Position numbers and translations under genes: made by a program. Under the pieces are notes generated by a model. The model did not search any database and was not told the DNA's origin. It saw nothing but the letters and a program-made list of their open reading frames with translations. A DNA stretch of 64,000 nucleotides, from NCBI GenBank assembly GCA_963805405.1, contig CAWDUC010000013.1:1-64000 (forward strand), in the 5' to 3' direction. Numbering within the stretch: position 1 is the stretch's first letter; each line of letters opens with the position of its first letter. Origin of the DNA: JAEUMG01 sp963805405. GTDB taxonomy: Bacteria > Pseudomonadota > Alphaproteobacteria > Rhizobiales > Aestuariivirgaceae. Shown one piece after another: positions 44,366 through 54,043 of the stretch.

Positions 44366-45278
44366 GGCGGGCATCCGACTTCGCGGCCTGTCTCACGTAA
44401 ACGAGCAGTGCCACCATCACGATCGCCATGAGAGACATCGAGAGGGCCGCGCCCAAGGGCCAGTTGCGTCCCTGACCGAATTGCAGGTCGATGAGGTTGC
44501 CGAGCATCATGTTCTTGCCGCCGCCAAGGACGCGCGGAATCACATAGGCCCCGAGCGAGGGAATAAACACGAGGATGGAACCCGCAATAATGCCGGGCTT
44601 GACCAGCGGTATGATAATGCGGCGCAGGACCTGGAAGCGGTTGGCATAGAGATCATAGCCCGCTTCGATCAGGCGGAAATCGAGCTTCTCGATACTTGCG
44701 TAGAGCGGCAGAACCATCAATGGCAGATAGACATAGAGCATGCCCATCATGATGGCGGTGTCGGTGAACATGATCTGCAAGGGCTGGTCGATCATGCCGA
44801 GCTTGATCAGGATCGTGTTGATGATGCCTTCATTGCGGATGACTTCCTGGATCGCGAAAGTGCGGATCAGCAGATTGGTCCAGAACGGGATGGTGATGAG
44901 GAAGAGCCAGAGATCGCGATTGCGTTCGGGGCGGGTCGCTATGAAATAGGCGGTGGGAAAGCCGAAGATGAGCGCAATGACTGTGGTCGCTAAGGAAAGC
45001 TTGATCGAGCGCAACAGAATAGTGACGTGGGCATCGGCCAAAGTAACGGTGTCGTCGAATATGTCGCGTTCAAAAAATACGTTGAACCAGGCATCCGACG
45101 AGAAAGCCCATCTGACGCCGCCATAGTCGCCCTTGAGCAGGAAGGAATAGATGAAGACGATGAGCAGGGGGCCAATGCCGGCAAAGAAGATGATGAAGAG
45201 GGCCGGAGCGGAGAGGAACCAGCGGTCGCGGACATCGCGTGATTGCGCGGCTTCGGCGATTTCCTGGGCGCTCGCCAT
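44358..45278 (-). CDS. potH: Polyamine-type ABC permease (PotB/PotH)
   Basis: Inner-membrane permease, 306 residues. It shows FLSAPALFIIFFAGIGPLLI, the VRTFAI-like motif in LLIRTFAIQEVIRNEGIINT, LPLMVLPLYASIEKLDFRLI and EAGYDLYANRFQVLRRIIIP, all PotB/PotH features. It pairs with the following permease. Start is three bases after the ATPase stop region, as in one operon. Confidence 0.9.
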   Translation of the reverse strand: MASAQEIAEAAQSRDVRDRWFLSAPALFIIFFAGIGPLLIVFIYSFLLKGDYGGVRWAFSSDAWFNVFFERDIFDDTVTLADAHVTILLRSIKLSLATTVIALIFGFPTAYFIATRPERNRDLWLFLITIPFWTNLLIRTFAIQEVIRNEGIINTILIKLGMIDQPLQIMFTDTAIMMGMLYVYLPLMVLPLYASIEKLDFRLIEAGYDLYANRFQVLRRIIIPLVKPGIIAGSILVFIPSLGAYVIPRVLGGGKNMMLGNLIDLQFGQGRNWPLGAALSMSLMAIVMVALLVYVRQAAKSDARHG

Positions 45279-45281
45279 GGT

Positions 45282-46409
45282 TCAGTCCCTCAGGACCTGC
45301 GCGGCATCACGCTCGAAGGCAATGCCGACTTTTTCGCCGACCGCAAAGGAGGATTCGCTACCGCGGCTGTTCTGATGGCGGACAATAAACTCGCCGCCAT
45401 TGTCGAGCGCCACATGATAATGCGTGTCGGTGCCGAAATAGACGATGTTGGAGAGGGCACCAGCAAGAGTTGCAGGATGGCCCGTCTTGACGACATCGGC
45501 ATGTTCGGGTCGCACCACGACAGTGACTTTTCCGGAAGGCTTCAAGCCCTGTGGAAGACCCGCATCGACCGTGGCGCCGCCGGCCAGGCGAATTGCCGCG
45601 TGGTCGCCCTGCACAGACTGCGTATCGCCTTCAAGGAAGTTCGTCTCGCCGATGAAATTGGCGACGAAACGCTCAGCAGGGCGGTCGTAGATTTCGCGAG
45701 GGCTCCCGATCTGCAGGATCTTGCCCTTGGACATGACCGCGATGCGATCCGACATGGTGAGGGCTTCTTCCTGGTCGTGCGTCACGAAGATGAAGGTAAT
45801 GCCGGTCTCGTGCTGCAGGCGCTTCAGCTCGATCTGCATTTCCTTGCGCAATTTATAGTCGAGCGCGGATAAGGGCTCGTCGAGGAGCAGAACCTTGGGA
45901 TGCGGCGCCAAGGCGCGGGCAAGGGCCACGCGCTGTTGCTGGCCGCCGGAAATCTGGCTGGTGCGGCGGTTCTTGAGTTCCTGCATCTGCACGAGCTTCA
46001 GCATCTCGTCGACGCGCGCCGCCGTATCGGACTTGCTTTTTCCCAGCATTTCGAGCCCGAAGCCAATATTCTGGCCGACCGTCATATGGGGGAAGAGCGC
46101 GTAGCTCTGGAACACCGTGTTGACCGGGCGCTTGTGCGGCGGCAAGGGCGCGATGTCCTGGCCATAAAGCAGGATTTCGCCCTCGGTCGGGAAATCGAAG
46201 CCGGCGATCAGCCGCAGCAGGGTCGTCTTGCCGCAACCCGACGGCCCGAGAAGCGTGAAAAATTCATTTTCACGGATCCTGACCGACACATTGTCGAGCG
46301 CGGTAACCCGGTCCTGTGCCGCGCCTTGAAATACCTTGGAAACATTCTTGGCTTCGATCGCCGCACGGCGCTCGGCCTTGTCAACTTCCGGCAATCCACC
46401 CCTCCACAC
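45282..46409 (-). CDS. potG: Polyamine-type ABC ATP-binding protein (PotA/PotG)
   Basis: ATPase of the importer, up to 375 residues. Walker A LLGPSGCGKTTLLRLIAGF, Q-loop NTVFQSYALFPHMTV, signature SQISGGQQQRVALARALA, Walker B LLLDEPLSALDYKLR and switch His IFVTHDQEEALTMSD. A C-terminal TOBE domain follows (VTVVVRPEHADVV, YHVALDNGGEFIVRHQN). The open frame begins with GTG 46409; a start a few codons later (TTG about 46395) is also possible. First gene of the leftward ABC operon. Confidence 0.9.
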   Translation of the reverse strand: MWRGGLPEVDKAERRAAIEAKNVSKVFQGAAQDRVTALDNVSVRIRENEFFTLLGPSGCGKTTLLRLIAGFDFPTEGEILLYGQDIAPLPPHKRPVNTVFQSYALFPHMTVGQNIGFGLEMLGKSKSDTAARVDEMLKLVQMQELKNRRTSQISGGQQQRVALARALAPHPKVLLLDEPLSALDYKLRKEMQIELKRLQHETGITFIFVTHDQEEALTMSDRIAVMSKGKILQIGSPREIYDRPAERFVANFIGETNFLEGDTQSVQGDHAAIRLAGGATVDAGLPQGLKPSGKVTVVVRPEHADVVKTGHPATLAGALSNIVYFGTDTHYHVALDNGGEFIVRHQNSRGSESSFAVGEKVGIAFERDAAQVLRD

Positions 46410-46485
46410 GTCTCTTCAGCGGACGCTCAAAGAAGTATCCTATGGGGAGAAAAGGGTTTTGCCAACCGGAGTCGTAAAAAGGTTA

Positions 46486-46533
46486 GCGCATCGGACCCAA
46501 AAGTGTGCGCACCTTTGGGATAATCCGATGCGC
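46486..46533. repeat. Nested palindrome upstream of the polyamine-type ABC operon
   Basis: Outer arms GCGCATCGGA (46486-46495) and TCCGATGCGC (46524-46533) enclose CCCAAAAGTGTGCGCACCTT and TGGG, itself an inverted repeat. Rhizobial genomes carry many such elements between genes. It lies between the ABC operon start and the end of the leftward SDR gene. Confidence 0.75.
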
Positions 46534-46594
46534 AATCATATGAATCTGGCGCAACTTTCCGCCGCCAAGCGATTCCACTTGGCGGCCCGTGGCG

Positions 46595-47339
46595 CTAGAG
46601 TGACCAGCCGCCGTCGATCACGAAGGTCTGGCCGGTGACAAAGGCAGCCTCGTCGCTCGAGAGATATACGACGAGCTGGGCGATCTCTTCGGGCTGCGCC
46701 ATGCGGCCCATGGGCTGGCGGGCGGTGAAGGCGGCCTTGGCCTTCTCATAATCGCCCTGCGCCTTGAGCCGCTCGGTGAGCGACGGCGTATCGACGGTGC
46801 CGGGGCAGACGGCATTGAACCGCACGCCCTTGGTGGTGAAATCAGCGGCCAGCGCCTTGGTCATGCCGATGACGGCCGCCTTGGTGGTGGCATAGACGAA
46901 GCGGTTCGGCACGCCTTTGATCGAGGAGGCGGCGGAGGACATGTTGACGATCGAGCCCTTGCCGGCCTCGAGCATGGCGGGCAGGTAGGCCTTGATCATG
47001 TGGAAATGGGCTTTGACATTGAGGTCGAAGGAGAAATCCCAGGACTTGTCGTCGCAGTCGAGGATGGTGCCGGCATGCACGAAGCCGGAGCAGTTGAAGA
47101 TGATGTCGAGCGGGCCGGTGCGGCGGACTGCGGCGGCGATCTCATCGGTCTTCAGGACGTCGAGCTTGAAGGCATCGATGTGTGGATGGGTTTTCGCCAG
47201 CTCTGCGAGCAAATCTTCGCGGATGTCGGTGGCATAGACTTTGGCGCCTTCCTTGGCCATGGCCAGGGCCGAGTGCGCGGCCGATGCCTTGCGCCGCCGA
47301 TGTCACGATTGCGGTCTTGCCTTTGAGCCTATCGGCCAT
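46595..47339 (-). CDS. Short-chain dehydrogenase/reductase (one frameshift)
   Basis: Classical SDR. The cofactor motif begins LKGKTAIVTSAAQGIGRA, then one base is lost near 47275 and the chain resumes LAMAKEGAKVYATDIREDLL. The Asp in YATDI favours NAD over NADP. Catalytic residues: NCSGF, IVNMSSAAS and YATTKAAVIGMTKALA (Tyr-x3-Lys), then FNAVCPGTVDTPSLTER. About 248 residues. Sequence resembles the 3-hydroxybutyrate/keto-deoxy-sugar type, but the substrate is not clear. Divergent from amidase 2. Confidence 0.87.
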
Positions 47340-47405
47340 GGACTTCACACTCCCGGTCAGTCAATCTTCCGGCGCCTGCCTAGCGCCTCACGCCGAGACT
47401 TGTCC

Positions 47406-48974
47406 ATGACCAATGATGATTTGTGTTACCTCACCGCCCGCGATGCGCTGGCACTGTTTTCGGAACGGAAAGTCTCGCCTGTCGAGCTGATGAAGGCGAT
47501 GATCGCGCGGGCCGAAAAGGTTCAAGGCGCGATCAATTGCTTTGCCGACCGCTATTTCGACGAGGCCTTGAAGCAAGCCAAGAAGGCCGAAGACCGGTTT
47601 GCCAAAGGCCGCAAGCCGCGGGCACTCGAAGGCCTGCCATTGGCCGTCAAGGATGCCCAGCGGGTGAAGGGCAAGCGCACGACGCATGGCTCGATCATCT
47701 TCGAGAACAATGTCGATGATCATTCCGATCCGATGATCGAAAGATTGACGAAGGCCGGGGCCATCATCTTCGCGCGCACCACGACGCCGGAATTCTGCCT
47801 GTCGGGCGTGTGCCGCTCGCGGCTGTGGGGCAATACGCTCAATCCGTGGAACCGCGATTACGGGCCGGGCGGCTCATCAGGCGGTTCGGGCGCGGCACTG
47901 GCGGCGGGTGCGGCAACGCTTGCAACAGGCACCGATATCGGCGGGTCGATCCGCATTCCGGCGTCGGCCTGCGGCATTGTCGGCTTCAAGCCGCCGCATG
48001 GGCGCAATCCGGATGGGCCGCCGGCTAATTTCGATCGCTTCAATCATTGCGGGCCGATGACGCGCAGCGTCGGCGATGCGGCGCTGATGCAGAATGTGAC
48101 TTCGGGTCCACATGAGCTCGACCATGATTCCCTGCGGGCGCGGGTGAAATTGCCGTTCGCAGCGGATGGTATCAAAGGCTGGAAGATCGCCTATTCGACG
48201 GATTTCGGCTATGTGCCGGTCGATGAAGATGTGCGCCGCAATCTGCTGGCCGCGCTCGATGTCTTCAGGTCGCTCGGCTGCGAAGTCGAGGAAGTCGATC
48301 TCGGCTGGACGCGCGAGGTCGATGACCTCGCCATGCATTGGTACAACACGATGAATTTCGGCCGCCAGACGGTGTGGTGGAAGAAGACCCATGCCGATCA
48401 GATGACCGACTATGCGTTCAAGATGGCGGATGCGATCGAAAAGTACACCGGCATCGATGACGTGCACAAGACCTGGGAGATCATCCACAAGATGTATCAA
48501 TCGCTAGGCCCGATCCTGGCGCGCCATGATGTCTTCATCTCGCCGACACTCAACCTGCCGGCGGTGAAGGCCGATCATGATCCATGGGATCAGGATTTCC
48601 GCGTCAATGGCGTGCGCGTCGATCCCGAATATGGATGGGTCATGACGCATCAGTTCAACATGCTGCACAACTGTCCGGTGCTGGCGGTGCCGTCGGGCTT
48701 TGCTTCGACCGGCGTTCCGACCGGCATCCAGATCGTCGGCAAGACCTGGGACGATGCTTCAGTGTTCCGCGCCGGCTTGGCTTACGAGAAGGCGGTCGGC
48801 GGCTGGTATACGAAGCCGTCGTCGCGGCCGAGAGCTTTAGGGCAAACACATCCCTCATGGCGAGGCCGGAGCCAGCCGATAGAGATTTCAAGTCTTGATC
48901 CGTATGCGGACCGTCATGCGAGAGAAGGCTGGTCGCCGTTCAACGGAGAACGGATGACGGGCGTGGCAGTGTAG
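47406..48974 (+). CDS. Amidase signature family enzyme, second copy
   Basis: An intact 522-residue amidase. The Lys is in LEGLPLAVKDAQRVKGK, and Ser residues are in YGPGGSSGGSGAALAAG and ATGTDIGGSIRIPASACGI. It shares long stretches with the amidase at 39188-40620 (DLCYL, ALDVFRSLG.EVEEVDLGWT, GVPTGIQIVG), so they are paralogues on either side of the importer. ATG 47406 matches that paralogue's MTDLDLCYL start. The last 45 residues after YTKPSSRP look unlike the family and may be a frame artefact. Substrate unknown. Confidence 0.87.
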   Translation: MTNDDLCYLTARDALALFSERKVSPVELMKAMIARAEKVQGAINCFADRYFDEALKQAKKAEDRFAKGRKPRALEGLPLAVKDAQRVKGKRTTHGSIIFENNVDDHSDPMIERLTKAGAIIFARTTTPEFCLSGVCRSRLWGNTLNPWNRDYGPGGSSGGSGAALAAGAATLATGTDIGGSIRIPASACGIVGFKPPHGRNPDGPPANFDRFNHCGPMTRSVGDAALMQNVTSGPHELDHDSLRARVKLPFAADGIKGWKIAYSTDFGYVPVDEDVRRNLLAALDVFRSLGCEVEEVDLGWTREVDDLAMHWYNTMNFGRQTVWWKKTHADQMTDYAFKMADAIEKYTGIDDVHKTWEIIHKMYQSLGPILARHDVFISPTLNLPAVKADHDPWDQDFRVNGVRVDPEYGWVMTHQFNMLHNCPVLAVPSGFASTGVPTGIQIVGKTWDDASVFRAGLAYEKAVGGWYTKPSSRPRALGQTHPSWRGRSQPIEISSLDPYADRHAREGWSPFNGERMTGVAV

Positions 48975-48998
48975 CGACCTTTCTCAAAAGGCACTACA

Positions 48999-49143
48999 CC
49001 CCTCGTGCGGAGAAGGCGGACTGGCCCGCGACAGCGGCGGCCGGATGAGGGAGAGGTGCAACGTGATCGGTGTCATTGCCAAGTGGTAACGCCTCCTGAC
49101 CCGCCGCGGGCCTGACGGCCCTCGTCGCCCTCTCCCACGAGGG
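48999..49143. repeat. MITE-like 145-bp element with terminal inverted repeats
   Basis: CCCCTCGTGCGGAGAAGGC at 48999 on and the reverse complement of GCCCTCTCCCACGAGGG (49127-49143) agree over about 17 bp with small gaps. The interior is GC-rich with no gene. It sits directly after amidase 2 and before the end of the convergent hypothetical gene. Confidence 0.6.
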
Positions 49144-49192
49144 CAGAGAGGGAAAATGCTCTGTACACGCGAAGATAGAGTGGTTGCGGGCT

Positions 49193-49885
49193 TTACGACG
49201 TGTCGTCGAGCGGCGGGTGCCCGCAGTAGCGCGAGCCAGTCGCATTCTTTGAGGATCTCGTCGACCTCGTGGATTGCCGCGCTGGCGGAAACCCGGCGGG
49301 CGCCCGGGTCGTAAGGGGCTCCAGCGCTCAGGACGGCGCTCTTCCTCGGGACGGGCCTGCCAGAGTGCGAGCCGCATCGCGTGGCGCTGGATGTCCTGCA
49401 ACCGCGTCTAACACGGCGACGAGACGGCGGACCAGAGGCGCCGCATTGACGATGCCGTCATCAACGGCGTCTTGTTCTACTGGAGCGGGCGCGGCCGGAG
49501 CGGGTCTTTGCTGGAGGAACGACTCCAGGGAATAGACGTGGGGCTCAGGGCCGCGGCGCTTCTTCTTGAAGCGCCGGCCATGGCGCTTGAGCGGGTCGAA
49601 CAGTTTGAACAGGAAGCCACGCTTGCGTTTGGCTTTGGCTTCGCCATCCGCTTTGCTTTGTCTTTGCTGGGAGTCTTTGGCTTCGCCTGCCGCCGGACGC
49701 CTGGGCTTATCCTCCACCACGATGTCGCGCGCTGCGGCGACGATGAGCCGCCTGACCGCTGATTCCGCCGATCGCAAGATTTTGAGCACAGCGCGGTGGA
49801 GCGGCTTCGAGATCCTCTCGATCGTCCTGCCTTCGGTGAGCCCGATCATGGCGAACAGCGCCAAGACGTGGCCGAAGAGCGGCAC
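49193..49885 (-). CDS. Conserved rhizobial-type hypothetical protein (several frameshifts)
   Basis: A basic protein of about 230 residues. N-terminal helices: FGHVLALFAMIGLTEGRTIE, then KPLHRAVLKILRSAESAVRR and LIVAAARDIVVEDKPRRP. A Lys/Arg-rich linker follows, then LFDPLKRHGRRFKKK. The C-terminal part, QRHAMRLALWQARPEEERRP, SPLRPGRPPGFR, HEVDEILKECDWLA and GHPPLDDTS, is spread over three frames with breaks near 49400, 49290 and 49220, ending at TAA 49193-49195. This pattern recurs in rhizobial hypothetical proteins; no function is known. Confidence 0.65.
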
Positions 49886-49981
49886 GCGACGGCGTTCAAT
49901 GGCAGAGTTTCAGTCCATTCGCTACGGCTAGAACATAAATGGAACTATGTCAATCATTATTTCGCAGGCTACCCATGCTTC

Positions 49982-50871
49982 TCTAGCTCGCGACGTGGCG
50001 GGTGCGGCCGTCGATGGTCATGAGCGCGCCGTAGAGTTCGGGGCGCCGGTCGCGGAACACGCCCCAGGTGCGGCGCAATTCGCCGATCGCATCAAGATCG
50101 AAATTCTGCAATCTGCACGCCTTCCTCGGTGCGGTTCATTTCGGCAAGCTTCTCGCCTTGATAGTCGGAAATGAAGGAGCGGCCATAGAAAATATCATAG
50201 CGACCATCCGGTGCCGTTTCCTTGCCGACGCGATTGGAGGCGGCGAGCGGCATGATGTTGGCGGCGGCATGGCCGCGCATGGTGTTCTGCCAATGGGTGC
50301 TTGAATCATAATCCGGGTTCGGCGGCTCGGAGCCGATGGCGGTCGGATAGAGCAATAATTCCGCACCCTTGAGCGCCATGGCGCGGGCGCATTCGGGAAA
50401 CCACTGGTCCCAGCAGATACCAAGCCCGATTTTGCCGGCGGCCGTGTCCCAAACCTTGAAGCCGGTATCGCCGGGCGAGAAGTAGAATTTCTCCTGATAG
50501 CCGCGGCCATCGGGAATATGCGACTTGCGATAAATGCCGAGCTGGCTGCCATCGGCATCGACCATCACGACCGTGTTGTAATGGGCATTGCCGGCACGCT
50601 CGAAAACGCTGATCGGCAGGACAACGCCCAACTCCCTGGCGAGTGCGGTGAAGCGCGCGACGGTCGGATGCCGGTCGAGCTCATGCGCATTGGCGAAGAA
50701 GCGCACATGCTGTTCGATGCAGAAATAATCGCCGTCGAAGAGTTCCTGAAGAAGCACGAGATTGGCGCCTTGTTTCGCCGCATCGCGCGCGAGACTTTCC
50801 GCCTTGTCGCAATTCTTCTTCCAGTCATTGGCGGAGGCCATCTGGGTGACGGCGACAGTGAGTTCGCGCAT
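49982..50871 (-). CDS. aguB: N-carbamoylputrescine amidase (frameshift near 3' end)
   Basis: Nitrilase-superfamily enzyme that turns N-carbamoylputrescine into putrescine. Triad regions: Glu in LVLLQELFDGDYFC, Lys in IYRKSHIPDGRGYQEKFYFS and Cys in IGLGICWDQWFPECARAM, then LLLYPTAIGSEPPNPDYDSS. A duplicated T in GAATTTCGATC near 50105 shifts the frame; without it the C-terminus reads FDLDAIGELRRTWGVFRDRR and PELYGALMTIDGRTRHVAS to TAG 49982-49984. Last gene of a leftward unit with the flavoprotein and deacetylase genes. Confidence 0.88.
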
Positions 50872-50872
50872 G

Positions 50873-52944
50873 TCAGGTCTCCATCGCCGCAAGGACGCGT
50901 TTGAACGGCACGCCATCTTCCGGCGCGGGTGTTTCGAGTTCTTCGGCATAGCGATGCCCGGCATAGGTCGCCCAGGCAATCGCTGCCGGCGCCTGCGCGT
51001 CGCCGAAGACTCTTACCGATTCAATCCCGTGATCCATCCATGAGTCTTCCGCGACCTTGAGATCGCGATAAAGTTCGTCATTGGGCAGTCGCGCCGTGAC
51101 CAATAGGACTGCATCGCAGGCAATCTCCGTTTCGCGCCCAGTATAGGTGCAGGCGCCCGTCACCGATGATGCGCCGATGCGGCCGAGCACGCGCGTGACA
51201 TGCACATCGACGCCAAGCTCAAGAATGCCGCGCCTGGATAAAGGGCTGGTCGAGCGTCATCGTGCTCCAGTCGGACACCTTGGCGGCGGGCGTCAGAAAG
51301 GTGACGCGATTGCCATTGCGCACCAGAAGCTCGGCCAGGACACCGGCCAAGTAATAATGATCATCGTCATAAATCACGACATGGCCGGACGGCAGCTTCC
51401 CGTCCATGATGTCGTCGGGCGTGAACACGGGCATGGCGTCATCGATCGGAATCGGCAGAAGGTTATAGCGCGCAACGCCGTCGCGCCGCCAGCGCGAGCC
51501 CGTCGCGATGCCGATATGTTCGAAACCAAATTCCAGTATGTCATCCGCACGTCAAGTGTGAATCGCGATAGATAGTCGACATTGGGCATCTTGGCGATCT
51601 GGCCTTGCCGATAGTCGCGCACGCGCGCCCAGGCGGAAAGGCCGGGCAGTCGCGATTCCCGCGCGTGACACGACCGCCCAGTTCGGTGCCCGCTTCGGCG
51701 AGTGCGACTTCATAGCCGCGCAGGCCGGCGCGATGCGCCGCTGACAGTCCGGCAGGGCCCGCACCGACGATCAGCACCTTCTTTTCGGAACTGCGCGGCT
51801 TCATGCGTTCGGGGTGCCAGCCTTTGCGCCATTCTTCCATGAAGGAGGAATTCTGCGTGCAGCGCGAGAGCGAATGGGTGAAGTCGCCGGAAATGCAGAT
51901 ATTGCAGCCGATGCATTCGCGGATGTCGTCGAGCCGGCCTTCGTCGATCTTGTTCGGCAGGAAGGGATCGGCGATCGAGGGCCGCGCCGCGCCGACGAAA
52001 TCGAGCATGCCCTGCTTCACCTGGCGCACCATCAGATCGGGCGAGGTGAAGCGGCCGACGCCGACCACGGGCTTGGGCGTCAGCTTCTTCAAGCCGGTGA
52101 TCAGGTCTTCCTGCGCCGCTTCCGGCTTGAAGCGCGAGGTGCCGGAGCAATTCTCCCAATTGCCATGCGCGAAATCCCAGAGATCGGGAAGGTCGGCATG
52201 CATGGCGACGAGATCGCGCAGTTCAGCATTGGTGAAGCCCGATGGCCCGGCCATCTCATCGAGCGCCAGGCGGATGGTGACACCGCAGCGATCGCCGATC
52301 TCGTCCTTGGCGTCGGAAATGATCTCGCGCATGAGGCGCGACCGGTTCTCAAGCGAGCCGCCATATTCGTCGGTGCGCTGATTGGTCCGCGGGCTCAGGA
52401 AATGCTGGATGATGCCGAAGCCATGCGCGGCATAAAGGCAGATCAAATCATAGCCGGCCGCCTTGGCGCGGCGAAAGGCAGCGCGGTGCCAGCGCCGCAA
52501 CTCCTTGATGTCGTCCTTGTCCATGGCGCGCGCCTGGACCGGATCGCTCGAGAAGGTGAGGATCGGCAAGGGCGACGGCGCGAGCGGCACTTCCTTGGTA
52601 TAGAGATTGGGGCTGTTGACGCCGGCATGGACGAGTTCGATGCCGGCCAGCGCGCCGTATTCGTGGATCGCATCGGCCATCCTGGCGAGCACCGGAATGT
52701 CGGCATCGCTCCAATTGCGCAGTTCGATATAGGGCGTGATGTCGGAGGAGGGATGGACGTCGGCCTGCTCGGTGAAGATGACCCCCCAGCCGCCTTCCGC
52801 CTTGACGCGGCGCATTTCGGTGACGGCGGAAGCATCGCGATAGCCGCCGCCATTGCAATGCGGCACCTGGTAGAAGCGGTTCTTTGCCGTCACGGGGCCG
52901 ATCTTCACCGGCTCGAACAAGATATCGTAGCGCGCATCACGCAT
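50873..52944 (-). CDS. Dimethylamine/trimethylamine-dehydrogenase-like iron-sulfur flavoprotein (frameshifts in 3' half)
   Basis: N-terminal old-yellow-enzyme barrel for FMN: LFEPVKIGPVTAKNRFYQVP, YDLICLYAAHGFGIIQHFLS, RTDEYGGSLENRSRLMREII. A 4Fe-4S motif follows, CIGCNIC with a fourth Cys 12 residues on, as in trimethylamine dehydrogenase. Then a nucleotide fold, KVLIVGAGPAGLSAAHRAGL. Past about 51650 the sequence (DDIMDGKLPSGHVVIYDDDH, YYLAGVLAELL, VLLVTARLPNDELY) is spread over several frames, with shifts near 51650, 51550 and 51235. About 690 residues. Placed between deacetylase and aguB, it may oxidise a methylated or acetyl-free amine. Confidence 0.85.
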
Positions 52945-53967
52945 CGAGGAAGCCTTCAAGCACGTTCACCGTGTTGATGCCGATGGCCTCGACCGCATAG
53001 CCGCCTTCCATGACGAAGAGGGTAGGCAGCTTGAGCTCTGGCAATGCGCGCGCCATAGGTCTTGAAGTCGGCCGAGGTGAGCTTGAAGGTGCTGATCGGA
53101 TCGTCCTTGTAGGTATCGACGCCGAGCGACACGACGAGCGCATCCGGCGAATAGCGCTTGATCTTCTTGCAGGCGTCCTCGAGCGCCTTGCCCCACACGT
53201 CGTAAGCGGTGAGCGGCGGCATGGGATAATTGACATTGAAGCCTTCGCCCTTGCCTTTGCCCTTCTCATCCTTGAAGCCGAGAAAATAGGGATAGGTGTC
53301 TTCCGGCTGGCCGTGCAACGAGCAGAAGAGGACATCGTCGCGGGCATAGAAAATGTCCTGCGTGCCGTTGCCGTGATGGAAATCGACATCGAGGATGGCG
53401 ACGCGCGCGGCACCTTGATCACGAAAAGCCTGCGCGGCGATTGCCGCATTGTTCAAGAAGCAGTAGCCGCCATACATGTCGTGATGGGCATGATGGCCGG
53501 GCGGCCGGCACAATGCGAAAGCGGCACGCTCGCCATTGGCGACGCGTTTCTGCGCGGTGAGCGCGGTGGCGGCGGAAGACGCCGCCGCATCCCAGGTGCC
53601 GGCGGTGATCGCCGTTTCCATCGACAGGCAATAATAGCCGGCCTTGCCGTCGATGCTGCGGGGACAGCGCTGCTGCATGCCGCGCGCCGCATAGCCGGTC
53701 GGGATGATCTCGCCGCGATATCCGGCCTTGCGTCCATTCGCCCCAGGCATTTTCGAGGAAGTTCAGGAAATCGCGGTCGTGCACCTTGCGCACCGGCGCC
53801 ATGTCGAGTTTTCCCGGCGCCACGAAGTCGTCCATCTTCCGCCTCTTCAATTCGCGCAGGATATATTCGACGCGCGAAGGTCGCTCGAAGGGCGTTACGA
53901 ATTCCCCGCCAAAGAGTTCGCCTTGCGGGAAATGCAGGCGGTGATCGTCGGTATAAACAGTCTTCAT
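52937..53967 (-). CDS. aphA: Acetylpolyamine amidohydrolase (HDAC-like), two frameshifts
   Basis: Zn-dependent deacetylase of the histone-deacetylase fold. It starts MKTVYTDDHRLHFPQGELFG, typical of acetylpolyamine amidohydrolases. Active-site motifs are ALCRPPGHHAHHDMYGGYCF, the metal region AILDVDFHHGNGTQDIFY and SLGVDTYKDDPISTF, with the final LFVMEGGYAVEAIG. Breaks near 53745 (after WGEWTQGR, resuming in the frame with GYRGEIIPTGYAARG) and near 53050 (after ARIARA). About 343 residues is normal. First gene of the leftward unit, removing acetyl groups from polyamines. Confidence 0.87.
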
Positions 53968-54043
53968 GGAGCCCCCAGGAGTTGAGGACGGGAACTCTGT
54001 CAGAGAATTGAAAACGTTTCAAATGCGCGCAGGCAGCGGTCCG

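Noticed and set aside
53010..54011. 333-codon + strand frame opposite the HDAC-like gene
   Set aside because: Arg/Ala/Gly-rich antisense frame with no motif; the - strand deacetylase motifs are unambiguous.
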